Assembly (NCBI GenBank): GCA_021775735.1
Contig: JAJFHG010000026.1
Coordinates: 21,191-85,190, forward strand
Length of the DNA: 64,000 nt
Direction: 5' to 3'
Origin: Hyphomicrobiaceae bacterium
GTDB taxonomy: Bacteria; Pseudomonadota; Alphaproteobacteria; Rhizobiales; Hyphomicrobiaceae
Numbering within the stretch: the first letter of the stretch is position 1; each line of letters begins with the position of its first letter. The notes under the pieces are model-generated. The model was not told the DNA's origin. It did no database searches and was given only the letters and a program-made list of their open reading frames with translations. Shown in pieces: positions 9,579 to 18,625 of the stretch. The position numbers and the translations under genes were made by a program.

Positions 9579-10751
9579 TCAGAGGTTACGGGTCCACTTG
9601 TCGAGTAAGCGCCCCGCCACATCTTTACCACCCCAGCCAATGGCAATTGCGGTACCGACAGCGAGCGCGCCGATTAACGCTGTAAAGCCTGTGGTGATGA
9701 TCTCATTTGCAAGACCCATTTGACGCAAGCCCATGGCCGCTGCCAGGACAATGATTGCAATTTTAAGTGGCGTGGCAATCACTTTAGCATCTTTCGATTT
9801 GGCGACTAGAGACGCAATAAAATCCGCAGCTATGACACCAAAACCGATAATGACGCTACCAAGGAGAACCCGTCCGCCAAGACCTAAGATTTCCGACAGC
9901 ATTTTTGAGACGATTTCAAAGTCCAATAGCTTTGCGGCTTCGACGAGGCCGAAGATCATAATCGCTGCAAATGCCAACATGCCAGCAACACGTGACATTG
10001 ATGTTCCGCCGAGCACTTCATCGGTTAGGCCAAGTCGTTTGCCCACATGATCAAAGCCAACAGTTGGCAAGAGTGTGGACAGCGTGTCAGAGGCAAATTT
10101 GGCGATAACGTACGCCAGCAAAGCAACGATAGCTGCTGCAAAGACTCTCGGTATCGCATCAAGGAAGCTCTGTAGCATTTGTTTTGCAGGGGTGGAAATT
10201 GACTCCATGCCAAGTGCATCAAGTGCTGCAATTGCGATAGGAACGATAATGAGTGCGAACACAAGAGTTCCAACAAAACTGGAAATACCCGTGCTTCCGG
10301 TTACGGATTTTAAACCTGCGCTTTCAGCCCAATCGTCAACCTGAGCTGCTTTCAACACGCTGGTGAGTGCTTGTTTGGCGACCGTAGCAACAGCATAGCC
10401 AAGGCCGAAGATTAGGCCGGCACCAACAACATTTGGAATAAATCCAAGGAACTTTTGGGCCATCGCCTGCATAGGTTCCATAAGGCTCTGCATGCCGACT
10501 GCACCCAAGATAGCGGGGGTTGCAATCAACATCGTGACCCAAAACAGCGCCTTTCCGATTGCTGAACCCATATCAGAGCGCGCGCTCGCATCGTCGCCAA
10601 AATTGGATTTGGTGATGAGATAGTTCGCCGCCTTAGATAACAAGGTGCCGATAATCCAAGCGATAATGAGGATTGCGATCGCCGCAAGTACCTTGGGTGC
10701 GAATGCCACGACCAAGTCCTGAAATGCTGTCCAGTGTTTTTGAACATCCAT
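9579..10751 (-). CDS. Conserved-TM-helix protein related to MscS-type channels
   Basis: The 390-residue product consists of repeated hydrophobic segments separated by short amphipathic stretches, e.g. KVLAAIAILIIAWIIG near residue 20 and further blocks near 85, 115, 180, 215, 275 and 310, with the closing GTAIAIGWGGKDVAGRLLDKW. This arrangement is that of the bacterial 'conserved TM helix' family (CmpX-like), annotated as mechanosensitive ion channel proteins, of the inner membrane. It lacks the classical cytoplasmic vestibule of MscS. The open frame extends eight codons further upstream, but an excellent ribosome-binding site (AAAGGAGAT) lies inside that extension, so the ATG at 10751 is the start. 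It is monocistronic, with its own terminator. Confidence 0.85.
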   Translation of the reverse strand: MDVQKHWTAFQDLVVAFAPKVLAAIAILIIAWIIGTLLSKAANYLITKSNFGDDASARSDMGSAIGKALFWVTMLIATPAILGAVGMQSLMEPMQAMAQKFLGFIPNVVGAGLIFGLGYAVATVAKQALTSVLKAAQVDDWAESAGLKSVTGSTGISSFVGTLVFALIIVPIAIAALDALGMESISTPAKQMLQSFLDAIPRVFAAAIVALLAYVIAKFASDTLSTLLPTVGFDHVGKRLGLTDEVLGGTSMSRVAGMLAFAAIMIFGLVEAAKLLDFEIVSKMLSEILGLGGRVLLGSVIIGFGVIAADFIASLVAKSKDAKVIATPLKIAIIVLAAAMGLRQMGLANEIITTGFTALIGALAVGTAIAIGWGGKDVAGRLLDKWTRNL

Positions 10752-10992
10752 GATTTTATCTCCTTTCGTTGACACGGAAATCCAACATTTGCTGTGCTTT
10801 CAGTGCCTTACAGATAGCCTTTAATGGAGCAGGTTCAGGCCATAGTATCTAGGCCCGTGATCTGATGATTTGAACAATCTGTTGTGCCTATCCGTTGATG
10901 GTTGAGCCCTGTGCACGCGATGGAGTGCTGACCAACGGGAGATCAAGACGCGCACGCTTAGTTGAGTGAAGGAGGGTCTGTGGCTGGAAAAA

Positions 10993-11031
10993 TTGAGCCA
11001 TTCCGCGTTTCAAAATAATACACTTTAAAGT
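10993..11031 (+). promoter_or_regulatory. Candidate sigma-70 promoter and palindrome upstream of rpfF
   Basis: TTGAGC at 10993-10998 and TAATAC at 11016-11021 are separated by exactly 17 bases and lie about 80 bases before the rpfF start. Directly after the -10 box is the perfect 10-base palindrome ACTTTAAAGT (11022-11031), at the expected transcription start, which could be an operator. This is pattern matching only. The remainder of the intergenic region 10752-11099 is AT-rich near the gene and shows nothing else recognisable. Confidence 0.4.
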
Positions 11032-11099
11032 ATAGCTTTAATATTAAATACACGCTATAGTTGTAATTTTAATCGTAGCGTTTTGAGAGCGTACCTGCA

Positions 11100-12059
11100 A
11101 TGGATCGAAATTCTTTTTCTGCACAGCACAACGGGCTCACTTCCAACAGCAGAGGCCCAATGCCTGGCCTTTCCGACAATGTCGTTGTCGGCAATCAACC
11201 TGCACTGCCTATTGCGAGCCTTGTGACACATCCTTACGAGGAAATTCTGGTTGATCTCGATGCCGAACAACGCACGTTTTGGTGTTGGTTCAAGCCGCGC
11301 GGACGGGCGTGTTTTTCTCAACCATTGTTGGATGAGCTGCGCATCATGCAGGCTTTTATCAAAAATCAGTGGCCGGATCATGCGCCGTCAGACGCAGAAT
11401 TTGACTACATGGTTGTCGCCTCGAAAAGTCCCGGTGCTTTTAATCTCGGTGGAGACTTGAGTCTATTCAATCGCCTTGTACGCGAGAAAAATAGAAATGA
11501 ATTAAAACGTTATGCCAAGCTGTGTGTTGATGTTGTGCGTGACAATGCAGATAGCTATGGGCGCTCCATCGTGACGATAGCTGCCATTGAAGGAAGCTGT
11601 CTGGGTGGAGGATTTGAGGCCGCATTGTCCTGCGATGTGATTATCGCAGAGGATCATGTCAAATTTGGATTTCCAGAAATCCTATTTGGTCTGTTTCCTG
11701 GAATGGGCGCAGTGAATTTCTTATCTCGTCGCTTAAGCAAAACCCAAATTGATGAACTTCTTTTAAGCGGGCGTACCTATTCAGCCCATATGATGCATGA
11801 AATGGGGTTGGTTGATGAGGTTGTGCCGCCGGGTGGCGCAATCGAGGCAACGCGACGCTACATCTCTCAGCATCAAAAACGCGCGCGACCACAAGCGGCT
11901 GTTTGTGAAGCGTTACGCTGTGCACGCCAATTCAGTGTTGGTGAATTTGAGCGGATTACAGATTTGTGGGTTGAGACAGCAATGCGCTTGTCAGACCGCG
12001 ACCTCAACAAAATGATCAAGCTTGTTGACGCCCAAATGCGCAAAGCACAACCCATATAG
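11100..12059 (+). CDS. rpfF: DSF synthase RpfF-like (cis-2-unsaturated fatty acid signal, crotonase fold)
   Basis: This 319-residue crotonase-fold protein matches RpfF rather than ordinary enoyl-CoA hydratases. Seen directly: FNLGGDLSLFNRLV (oxyanion region), RYAKLCVDVV, EGSCLGGGFEAALSCDV and FGFPEILFGLFPGMGA. The two glutamates needed in Xanthomonas RpfF (Glu141 and Glu161) correspond to Glu173 in GGGFEAAL and Glu193 in GFPE, with the same spacing of 20. The conserved C-terminal DLWVETAMRLSDRDL is also RpfF-like. RpfF enzymes hydrolyse and dehydrate 3-hydroxyacyl-ACP to release diffusible signal factor. The N-terminal 40 residues are an extension rich in Ser/Asn. The gene is convergent with the RpfC-like kinase operon, the same arrangement as in Xanthomonas; no rpfB gene is adjacent. 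Confidence 0.88.
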   Translation: MDRNSFSAQHNGLTSNSRGPMPGLSDNVVVGNQPALPIASLVTHPYEEILVDLDAEQRTFWCWFKPRGRACFSQPLLDELRIMQAFIKNQWPDHAPSDAEFDYMVVASKSPGAFNLGGDLSLFNRLVREKNRNELKRYAKLCVDVVRDNADSYGRSIVTIAAIEGSCLGGGFEAALSCDVIIAEDHVKFGFPEILFGLFPGMGAVNFLSRRLSKTQIDELLLSGRTYSAHMMHEMGLVDEVVPPGGAIEATRRYISQHQKRARPQAAVCEALRCARQFSVGEFERITDLWVETAMRLSDRDLNKMIKLVDAQMRKAQPI

Positions 12060-12112
12060 GTAGCGCAACAAACTGACATTTCAGATCTAGTGTTGTTATG
12101 CACACATAAATA

Positions 12113-12148
12113 AGAGCAGCTTGCGTTTAACCAACCACAGGCTGCTCT
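12113..12148. terminator. Inverted repeat between convergent rpfF and kinase genes
   Basis: AGAGCAGC (12113-12120) and GCTGCTCT (12141-12148) form a perfect 8-base-pair stem around a 20-base loop in the 97-base gap between two convergent genes. There is no clear T-run, so it is at best a weak or shared terminator. Confidence 0.35.
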
Positions 12149-12156
12149 ACGCGTTT

Positions 12157-14796
12157 CTAGTGACTGACTTGCGGCGACAAGTTTCTCGTGGTGTCGCAGT
12201 GAGACATAGCGAGGGTAATCAGAGCTGAGCGAACCTCTTCGTAGTCGGTGCGAAGATCAGCAACAGCCGCAGCTGCCGAACTGAGAATATCTTGGCGATC
12301 TCCATATTCCAGGAGCTCGCATTTTTGTACAATATTCATCGCGCCAAAATTTATAGCGCTACTTTTTAGTGCATGGGCCAACGTTCGGATGTTTTCGAGG
12401 TCGTGTGCATCTGTTGCCATACGCAATTGTGACAGAATTTCCAAGGCTTCGCTGTCAAACTCATTGATCAAGTCGTTGAAGAATTTTGTGTCACCGAGCT
12501 TGGCCAGTGTTTTAACACGATCAAGATCAATAGACTTTAGAGAGTCCTGGGATGTTTCGTTAGCCGGGTTTTTGCAGGCTGAGTGCACTGGTTCCGGTTC
12601 TTTTTCAAGATCCAACCTTTGAGGCTGTGGGCGGCATGTTTCTGGAACGCTTGATGTAAATTTTTGAATGGTTTGTAATAGAGTGTTGGGATTGTATGGT
12701 TTGGTGATGCAGGCATCAAATCCAGCATCGAGACATTTCTTGTTTGTGTCCATACTTGCATCTGCGGTCAACGCGATGATCGGTATATCCTGGTCATGCA
12801 ATGAAAAATGCATAAATTTAAGGGCCTCAAATCCATTCATGCGTGGCATATTCAGATCAAGAAGAATGACGTCAAAATTCTGCTGTGACAGCTCTTCAAG
12901 AGCTTCTTCACCATCATTTGCCATGACTGGATTGTGGCCTGCATGGGTCAGAATCTTACGCACCACCATTTGGTTAGCGTGATTATCTTCTGCAACAAGG
13001 ATCGAAAGTTTGCGGGTGTCTTTGTTTGGAGCCATCAACGTCCCTTTTTCTTGCCTGATTGCACGATGATAGCCCAGCCATTTGATCATTGCTTCGAGTT
13101 CAACATCAATTGCGCGAAGGCGTACCTGGCTAAATGAAGTTGCTTTGATCGTAGGGTTGGGCAACTGCTGTTCGTCTGTCTCTGAGACACAGATGACCTT
13201 CACATTCGTCGATTGCTTCGCAAAGGAGTAGATCAAATTGGGGTCGTGGAGCGTATCGTTGACAATGAGAACTGATCCAGTTGAGTTTTTGTGATGGTGG
13301 TCTAACCACGATGCGACCTGAGTGGTGTTTTCTAGAATTTCAACGTGATCATAGCCCGTTGCGATCTTAATCGCGTTCCGGTTATGTGCATTGTCAGAAA
13401 AAATGGCGATCTTGAGTTGTTGTGGGGGTGTGGGTTTTACGGCATTAACAGCAATTGGCATGTCAAACTCGCACCAAAATGTACTGCCTTCGTCAGGTGT
13501 GCTGGTAACGCCAATTTGCCCACCGAGAAGTTCTACCAGCTCTTGCACAATTGCAAGACCAAGACCTGTGCCGCCATATTGATCGACGATACGATTATCT
13601 GCTTGCGTGAAGCGTTGAAATATATGTTTTTGAGATGTTGGTGAGATGCCAATACCTGTGTCTGTCACTTCAAATCGAAGACGCACATTGGATCCGTCAT
13701 TGGACAGTGCGTCTACACCAAGGGAGATTGAGCCACGCTCTGTGAACTTCACCGCGTTGCCAATGAGGTTGGTCAAAATCTGAGCGAGTTTGCCACGGTC
13801 ACCGATAAGATCAGCCGGCGTTCTCGGTGTTACATGAAGGCCGACAATCAGGTCCTTGTCGCGCGCTTGTGCGTGTCCAATACCATTGAGTTCGGTCATC
13901 AGTGAGACAAGACAAAAGGCAGCCTTATTGGTTGGCATTGCGCCAGCTTCAAGTCGTGAATAATCAAGAAAATTATCAACCAGCCCACACAGCGAGCGTC
14001 CAGACGCGTTGATAGATGTCGACATTTCGCGCTGGTCCTCATTGAGGTGTGTTGAGGATAATAAATCACTTAGGCCAATGATAGCGTTAAGCGGTGTACG
14101 CAACTCATGGCTTACGCTTGCCAGAAACAGTGATTTCATTTCGCTGGCAGTTTCGGCATTTTTTCGAGCATCAGATAAGTCCCTGATCAGTTTGCGCGAA
14201 TAAAGCGGTACAACAATCAGCGCAATGAGCAGGCCAAAAGACAAGTTGTACAAGGATTGCCAGTAGCTTGTCGTCAATAAGACAACTGCAAAGCATGCCG
14301 TTGCTGCGAATGAGGATAGAGTTAGAAAAAGAAGACCAAACCGAAAACCGTTGCCAAATATGATCCATAAATAGATGGGAAACGTGGAGGCAGTGATTTC
14401 TGCTCCAATATTGAGGCCAATCGATAGCGTTCCTATGTCTCCACACATGGCGAGGATGCGGCGGCGATAGTTTGCTGCAGGTGATGAGATGATATGAAAA
14501 GCGAGCGCGAGGGAAAACAGAAAAAATGACGTGATAACAAACAGTGGAAGCGTGAGGTCGCGCCCGTTCCAGGCGACCTCGAATAAAAAATAGATTAGAA
14601 TGAGACCGCTGATGACGAGGCGATTGCGCGCCATTTCGCCCTCCCCCGTTTCTGCTAGCGTTTTAAAAAACGATTTTTTTGCGCTAGATTTGGGGGTATC
14701 AGACGATGAGTGTGCATGCGTCTCGACGTGATGATGAGCGTCACGATCCGTCTTTGTCAGGATTTGATCCATAAATGGATTGAGCGTTGCGGTCAT
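12157..14796 (-). CDS. rpfC: RpfC-like membrane hybrid histidine kinase (sensor-HisKA-HATPase-REC-Hpt)
   Basis: An 879-residue hybrid kinase. Residues 58-205 hold about five membrane helices with IYLWIIFGNGFRFGLLFL and FGLLIALIVVPLYSRKLI, which closely follow the DSF-sensing input domain of Xanthomonas RpfC. Then HisKA (His230 in SHELRTPLNAIIGLSDLL), HATPase (NLIGNAVKF, DTGIGISP, GGTGLGLAI; about 330-450), a degenerate receiver-like stretch (about 460-575), a true receiver (596-715, Asp647 in LLDLNMP) and an Hpt domain (His808 in AHALKSSAINFGA). RpfC senses DSF, runs a phosphorelay and also binds RpfF. The His-rich cytoplasmic N-terminus (residues 20-30) is unusual. The start overlaps the stop of the upstream response-regulator gene (ATGA), so the two are co-translated. 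Confidence 0.85.
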   Translation of the reverse strand: MTATLNPFMDQILTKTDRDAHHHVETHAHSSSDTPKSSAKKSFFKTLAETGEGEMARNRLVISGLILIYFLFEVAWNGRDLTLPLFVITSFFLFSLALAFHIISSPAANYRRRILAMCGDIGTLSIGLNIGAEITASTFPIYLWIIFGNGFRFGLLFLTLSSFAATACFAVVLLTTSYWQSLYNLSFGLLIALIVVPLYSRKLIRDLSDARKNAETASEMKSLFLASVSHELRTPLNAIIGLSDLLSSTHLNEDQREMSTSINASGRSLCGLVDNFLDYSRLEAGAMPTNKAAFCLVSLMTELNGIGHAQARDKDLIVGLHVTPRTPADLIGDRGKLAQILTNLIGNAVKFTERGSISLGVDALSNDGSNVRLRFEVTDTGIGISPTSQKHIFQRFTQADNRIVDQYGGTGLGLAIVQELVELLGGQIGVTSTPDEGSTFWCEFDMPIAVNAVKPTPPQQLKIAIFSDNAHNRNAIKIATGYDHVEILENTTQVASWLDHHHKNSTGSVLIVNDTLHDPNLIYSFAKQSTNVKVICVSETDEQQLPNPTIKATSFSQVRLRAIDVELEAMIKWLGYHRAIRQEKGTLMAPNKDTRKLSILVAEDNHANQMVVRKILTHAGHNPVMANDGEEALEELSQQNFDVILLDLNMPRMNGFEALKFMHFSLHDQDIPIIALTADASMDTNKKCLDAGFDACITKPYNPNTLLQTIQKFTSSVPETCRPQPQRLDLEKEPEPVHSACKNPANETSQDSLKSIDLDRVKTLAKLGDTKFFNDLINEFDSEALEILSQLRMATDAHDLENIRTLAHALKSSAINFGAMNIVQKCELLEYGDRQDILSSAAAAVADLRTDYEEVRSALITLAMSHCDTTRNLSPQVSH

Positions 14797-16955
14797 GCGC
14801 AGCGCTCTTTTTGGGTTGTGCCGAGCGTTTTGCCTGAATCTAACATGGTATTGAAGACCCTCAGTGGTGTTGGCGGACTAAAATAGTAGCCTTGCGCAGA
14901 CTTGCATCCAGCGTTTTCCAGTGAGTTCGCATCTTCAAGCGTTTCAACTCCCTCTGCCACGACATCAAGATTGAGCGTTTTGCCAAGGCCGATGATGGCG
15001 CTAACGATGGCAAAGTCATTGCTATCCACGGTGTGATTTTTGACGAAGCTGCGGTCTATTTTCAACTCTGTCAGGGGGAAGTTTTGAACATAGCGCAAAG
15101 AGGCGTAGCCAGTACCAAAGTCGTCAAGGGAAAGTTGAATTCCCATTTGACGTAAGGCGTCTAGGTCATCTCGTAAAGTTTGTGTGTTGCGCATGATGCT
15201 TTGCTCAGTGAGTTCGATGACCAGGCGGTCAGGACTGAGATGCGAGTGACGCAGGGCGCTTGCTGATAATTCCGAAATAAGTTGTTTGGCAAATTGATTG
15301 GGAGAGATGTTGACAGACACACTCACGTCGTGGTGTCCATTTTGACTCCATAAACCAGCATCCTGGCAGGCCTTATGAACAACCCACTCGCCGATCGGCA
15401 GGATAAGTCCACTATCTTCAGCAAGAGGTAGGAAGTCAGCCGGAGATACCAGACCCCTATCTGGATGTTGCCAGCGGATCAGCGCCTCAGCACCAATCAA
15501 CTTGCGGTCACGCAATCGTACTTTGGGTTGGTAGTAGAGGCGTAGTTGATCTCGGCTAATGGCGCGTCGCAGGTCTGATTCAAGGGACGCTTTGCTGCAG
15601 GCTCTTTCATGGTCGCGGCGGTTGGCGGTGTGAAATCCATTGCCACCATCAGATTTGGCACGATACATTGCAAGGTCAGCACGCGATAATAGTTCGTCAA
15701 CCGTTGTTCCGTCGTGAGGATAGCAGGCAATGCCAACGCTGACGCTAATACGGACTTCTTGATTGCCTAAGAAAATAGGCGCGCGTAACTGGTCGCAGAT
15801 TTCTTGTGCCTGACATGAAACATTATTCTGGTTGTCTATTTTGGAAATGACGACAGCAAACTCATCCCCGCCAAGTCGCGCGACGAAGTTTGGCTTTGCG
15901 ATAAACTTGTCAAGCCGTCCGGCAACGGTGGACAAGAGGCAATCACCAAAATCGTGACCTAGTGTATCGTTGATGTCCTTAAACCGATCAACATCAATAA
16001 ACAGCAAAGCAAATGATGTGGTTTTTTGCTTTGCATTAGAAATCTTGCGCTCCATGTGATGGCGCAGGCTTAACCTGTTGGGCAGTTCTGTCAGCGAATC
16101 ATGTTCTGCAACATGCAACAGGTTTTCTTCAGCCTGCTTGCGTGCGGTAATGTCCACTGAGGTTGTTAAAATGGCGATTGTATTATTTTGATCATCACAA
16201 ATTGGTTTCTTGGTTGTTAGCAATACGTGGCGTGTACCCTCGTTGTCCGTCAGGTCTTGTTCAAATTCTTTTTCCGTTTGATGGCTGGAGAGTACCTTTG
16301 CATCAATTTCACTATCCAGATAGTTGCGGATATAATCGGGTAGATCGGACAAATACTTGCCTGTTATTTCGGCAGGATCACAATCGAAGAATGCAGCCTG
16401 CATGGCGTTTACAAACAAGCATTGTCCCATCGGCGAGACCGCGCTTAACATGACGGGGACATTATCGAGTACGTGCACCAGCTTGAGCCATTCTGGCGTT
16501 CCAGGCATGAGACCTTGTTGGCGTGACCAACGACGGACTTGTTGGACTTCGAGGGCGCGTTCTCTAACGTCAAGTGATTTGCGCCGCAAATGCAGCAAGT
16601 GCCCAATGCGGGCAACGAAATCGTCTTGATTAACCGGGCTGTTTAGGAATTCTGTGGCGCCAGCGCGCATCGCTTCGAGACAAACCTTTCGGCGTCGGGC
16701 AGACGTCACCATAACAATGGGGATGTCTTTGCCATTTGGTGTTGCCCGGCACTGACGCGTGAACTCAATGCCATTGATATCAGGCATGTTGTAATCAGCG
16801 ATAATGAGGTCAGGTTTGTTGCCGCTCAACCAACGCAACGCTTTGTCAACATGGTCTGTTGCTTCAACAACAATGTCATCATCAACATGCTGAGTTAAAT
16901 GCGATAGGAGCGCTAGATTGGTGCGACTGTCATCAACAATCAGGACTTGAGACAT
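14793..16955 (-). CDS. Response regulator REC-PAS-GGDEF-EAL (c-di-GMP turnover), partner of the RpfC-like kinase
   Basis: A 720-residue protein: receiver domain 1-125 (Asp54 in LIIADYNMPDINGIEF, with the RpfG-like stretch AGATEFLNSPV), PAS domain about 158-275, diguanylate cyclase 285-445 (intact GGDEF at 362-366) and EAL phosphodiesterase 465-710 (EAL at 490-492, DDFGTG at 611-616, AEGVE near 667). The inhibitory RxxD site before GGDEF is degenerate (AKPN). All key catalytic motifs are present, so the protein could both make and degrade c-di-GMP. It is first in an operon with the RpfC-like kinase. In Xanthomonas the partner at this place is RpfG with an HD-GYP output; here the same kind of receiver carries GGDEF-EAL instead. 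Confidence 0.92.
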   Translation of the reverse strand: MSQVLIVDDSRTNLALLSHLTQHVDDDIVVEATDHVDKALRWLSGNKPDLIIADYNMPDINGIEFTRQCRATPNGKDIPIVMVTSARRRKVCLEAMRAGATEFLNSPVNQDDFVARIGHLLHLRRKSLDVRERALEVQQVRRWSRQQGLMPGTPEWLKLVHVLDNVPVMLSAVSPMGQCLFVNAMQAAFFDCDPAEITGKYLSDLPDYIRNYLDSEIDAKVLSSHQTEKEFEQDLTDNEGTRHVLLTTKKPICDDQNNTIAILTTSVDITARKQAEENLLHVAEHDSLTELPNRLSLRHHMERKISNAKQKTTSFALLFIDVDRFKDINDTLGHDFGDCLLSTVAGRLDKFIAKPNFVARLGGDEFAVVISKIDNQNNVSCQAQEICDQLRAPIFLGNQEVRISVSVGIACYPHDGTTVDELLSRADLAMYRAKSDGGNGFHTANRRDHERACSKASLESDLRRAISRDQLRLYYQPKVRLRDRKLIGAEALIRWQHPDRGLVSPADFLPLAEDSGLILPIGEWVVHKACQDAGLWSQNGHHDVSVSVNISPNQFAKQLISELSASALRHSHLSPDRLVIELTEQSIMRNTQTLRDDLDALRQMGIQLSLDDFGTGYASLRYVQNFPLTELKIDRSFVKNHTVDSNDFAIVSAIIGLGKTLNLDVVAEGVETLEDANSLENAGCKSAQGYYFSPPTPLRVFNTMLDSGKTLGTTQKERCA

Positions 16956-17104
16956 CTTTATTCTTCTTAGGTTGACAGATGCAGGGGTTGTACTGCACTA
17001 GAGGCCTTAAACCTAAGGTAGATAGTCTATCCTTTTTTATCGCTAAGCGTGCAATGATGATTAATCTAAATTTGTCATTAAACTTTGTGTAAATCGCATC
17101 GCAT

Positions 17105-18469
17105 TTATCGAGTTAAGCGTGCTGCAAGACAAGCGTAGAGGATGTACAGCGTCACCAGAGACACGGCTGTCGCAACTGCGGCACCCGGGCCGGCGAATGT
17201 TGGAATGAGTATAAGATTTAAAACAATGTTGAGGGTGATCGCTATGACGTTGGCATAGGCGGCATACTTTGCATTTCCGCTCATGGTGAGCAGCGGCAAG
17301 GCCGGGCTCAGGAACGCAATACAGGTAAATGCAATTAGGAAAATTGTGAGGACTGGACCTGCGTTAGAAAAGTCTGCGCCAATCCACGGCAAGACAACAT
17401 AAAAAGCGAAATATACAAGGGTTGATAAAAGACCAGCGAGAAGGAACAACGTAGCGCATAGCATTGGCAGGCGTGCCAAAAGCCTTTCCAGCTGATTCTC
17501 ATGGCTGAGTTTAGATATCTTCGGGCTTAGAACCGCTTGTGAGACAGTGGTGATCATCAATACGATAGCTGCAATCTGAGCGGCCAAACGATACTGACCA
17601 ATGGTTTCCGCCTCCGTCAGGGCCGCCAACATCATGATGTCGACTCGTCCAGCGAGCAGAGTCGTCAGTCCAACGAAGAGAAACGGCAGGGCGTCCTTGA
17701 TGAGGTTGGGCTCAAAAGAAAACTTCCCAGAGTTTTCCAGTGCCGTTTTCGGTGCTGTTTTGGCAACCAGATAAAAGGCACCGGCAATGGAAACGGCATA
17801 CGCTATTCCCTGTGCTCCAATTGCATGGGTGGCTGCAAGGTCCGTACCGAAAAACAACGCCAACGAGAGGACGGCAATAAGCATTGTTGTTGGCCGAAAG
17901 AGGCGTTCGGGTAACAAAGACAGGATGGGCTGATGACGGCCAAGTAGGATGGCTTCACGTAAACGTTGGCTTGCCATCGGTACCACCATAGCCATCGCGA
18001 TCACAAATGCCCACCCGGTCGACACATTGGACGAGGGGAGCAGCCAACCTGACATCGTCAGTCCCAAAAGAGCCAAAGCGCTGCCGGCAACGATTGCGGT
18101 CAGCATGGCCATCTTTTGCACGGTTCGTGATTGAGTTTGCGTTTCAGAAGTGGTCGCCCGCGCTTGTGTGCGGACAATCAATTGCGGAAAACCAAGACAG
18201 GCAATAAAGGCAAATACGTTCGCATAAACGATCGCGACGGCATAAATGCCGTAGTTGGCCGCGCCAACCAGGCGCGCCAAAATCAACGTTGAAATCAAGC
18301 TGACGGCGGCTGAGAAAATGTTTAGCGAAAACGAGGCGATTGCATCGCGGCTGAAAGATGCGGTCCCGACCCAATTTTTGGCAAAGGCAACACTATGGTC
18401 GACCAAAGAGGCAGACGCTGGGCGCAAAGGGTTCTCAGTATCATCTGATGTCTGGCTCGTTTGCGCCAC
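17105..18469 (-). CDS. Polysaccharide flippase, Wzx/MATE-like (first copy)
   Basis: This 454-residue protein has 12 or more predicted membrane helices and the oligosaccharide-flippase layout: after a 40-residue polar leader comes FSLNIFSAAVSLISTLILAR with LVGAANYGIYAVAI, a central loop near residues 230-245, RVDIMMLAAL, and a C-terminal AKYAAYANVIAITLNIVLNL. Such proteins move lipid-linked repeat units across the inner membrane. The start is a GTG (18469). No glycosyltransferases adjoin it; the locus at 28035-37836 has Wzy, Wza and Wzz but no flippase, so this protein could serve that locus (inference). Confidence 0.85.
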   Translation of the reverse strand: MAQTSQTSDDTENPLRPASASLVDHSVAFAKNWVGTASFSRDAIASFSLNIFSAAVSLISTLILARLVGAANYGIYAVAIVYANVFAFIACLGFPQLIVRTQARATTSETQTQSRTVQKMAMLTAIVAGSALALLGLTMSGWLLPSSNVSTGWAFVIAMAMVVPMASQRLREAILLGRHQPILSLLPERLFRPTTMLIAVLSLALFFGTDLAATHAIGAQGIAYAVSIAGAFYLVAKTAPKTALENSGKFSFEPNLIKDALPFLFVGLTTLLAGRVDIMMLAALTEAETIGQYRLAAQIAAIVLMITTVSQAVLSPKISKLSHENQLERLLARLPMLCATLFLLAGLLSTLVYFAFYVVLPWIGADFSNAGPVLTIFLIAFTCIAFLSPALPLLTMSGNAKYAAYANVIAITLNIVLNLILIPTFAGPGAAVATAVSLVTLYILYACLAARLTR

Positions 18470-18625
18470 GATATTGGGGTCCGTTCAAGGTTGCCGTGAG
18501 GCGCATTCAACGCGTCAGGCCGTCAGAGTGCGAGGTGTTTGGTGGAACGGTACCGTTAGAGCCTTAACAAGCTCACAAGCTCGCAGCATCTCAGCGGAAA
18601 ATTAGGGTTTTGGTAACGGACTGAA

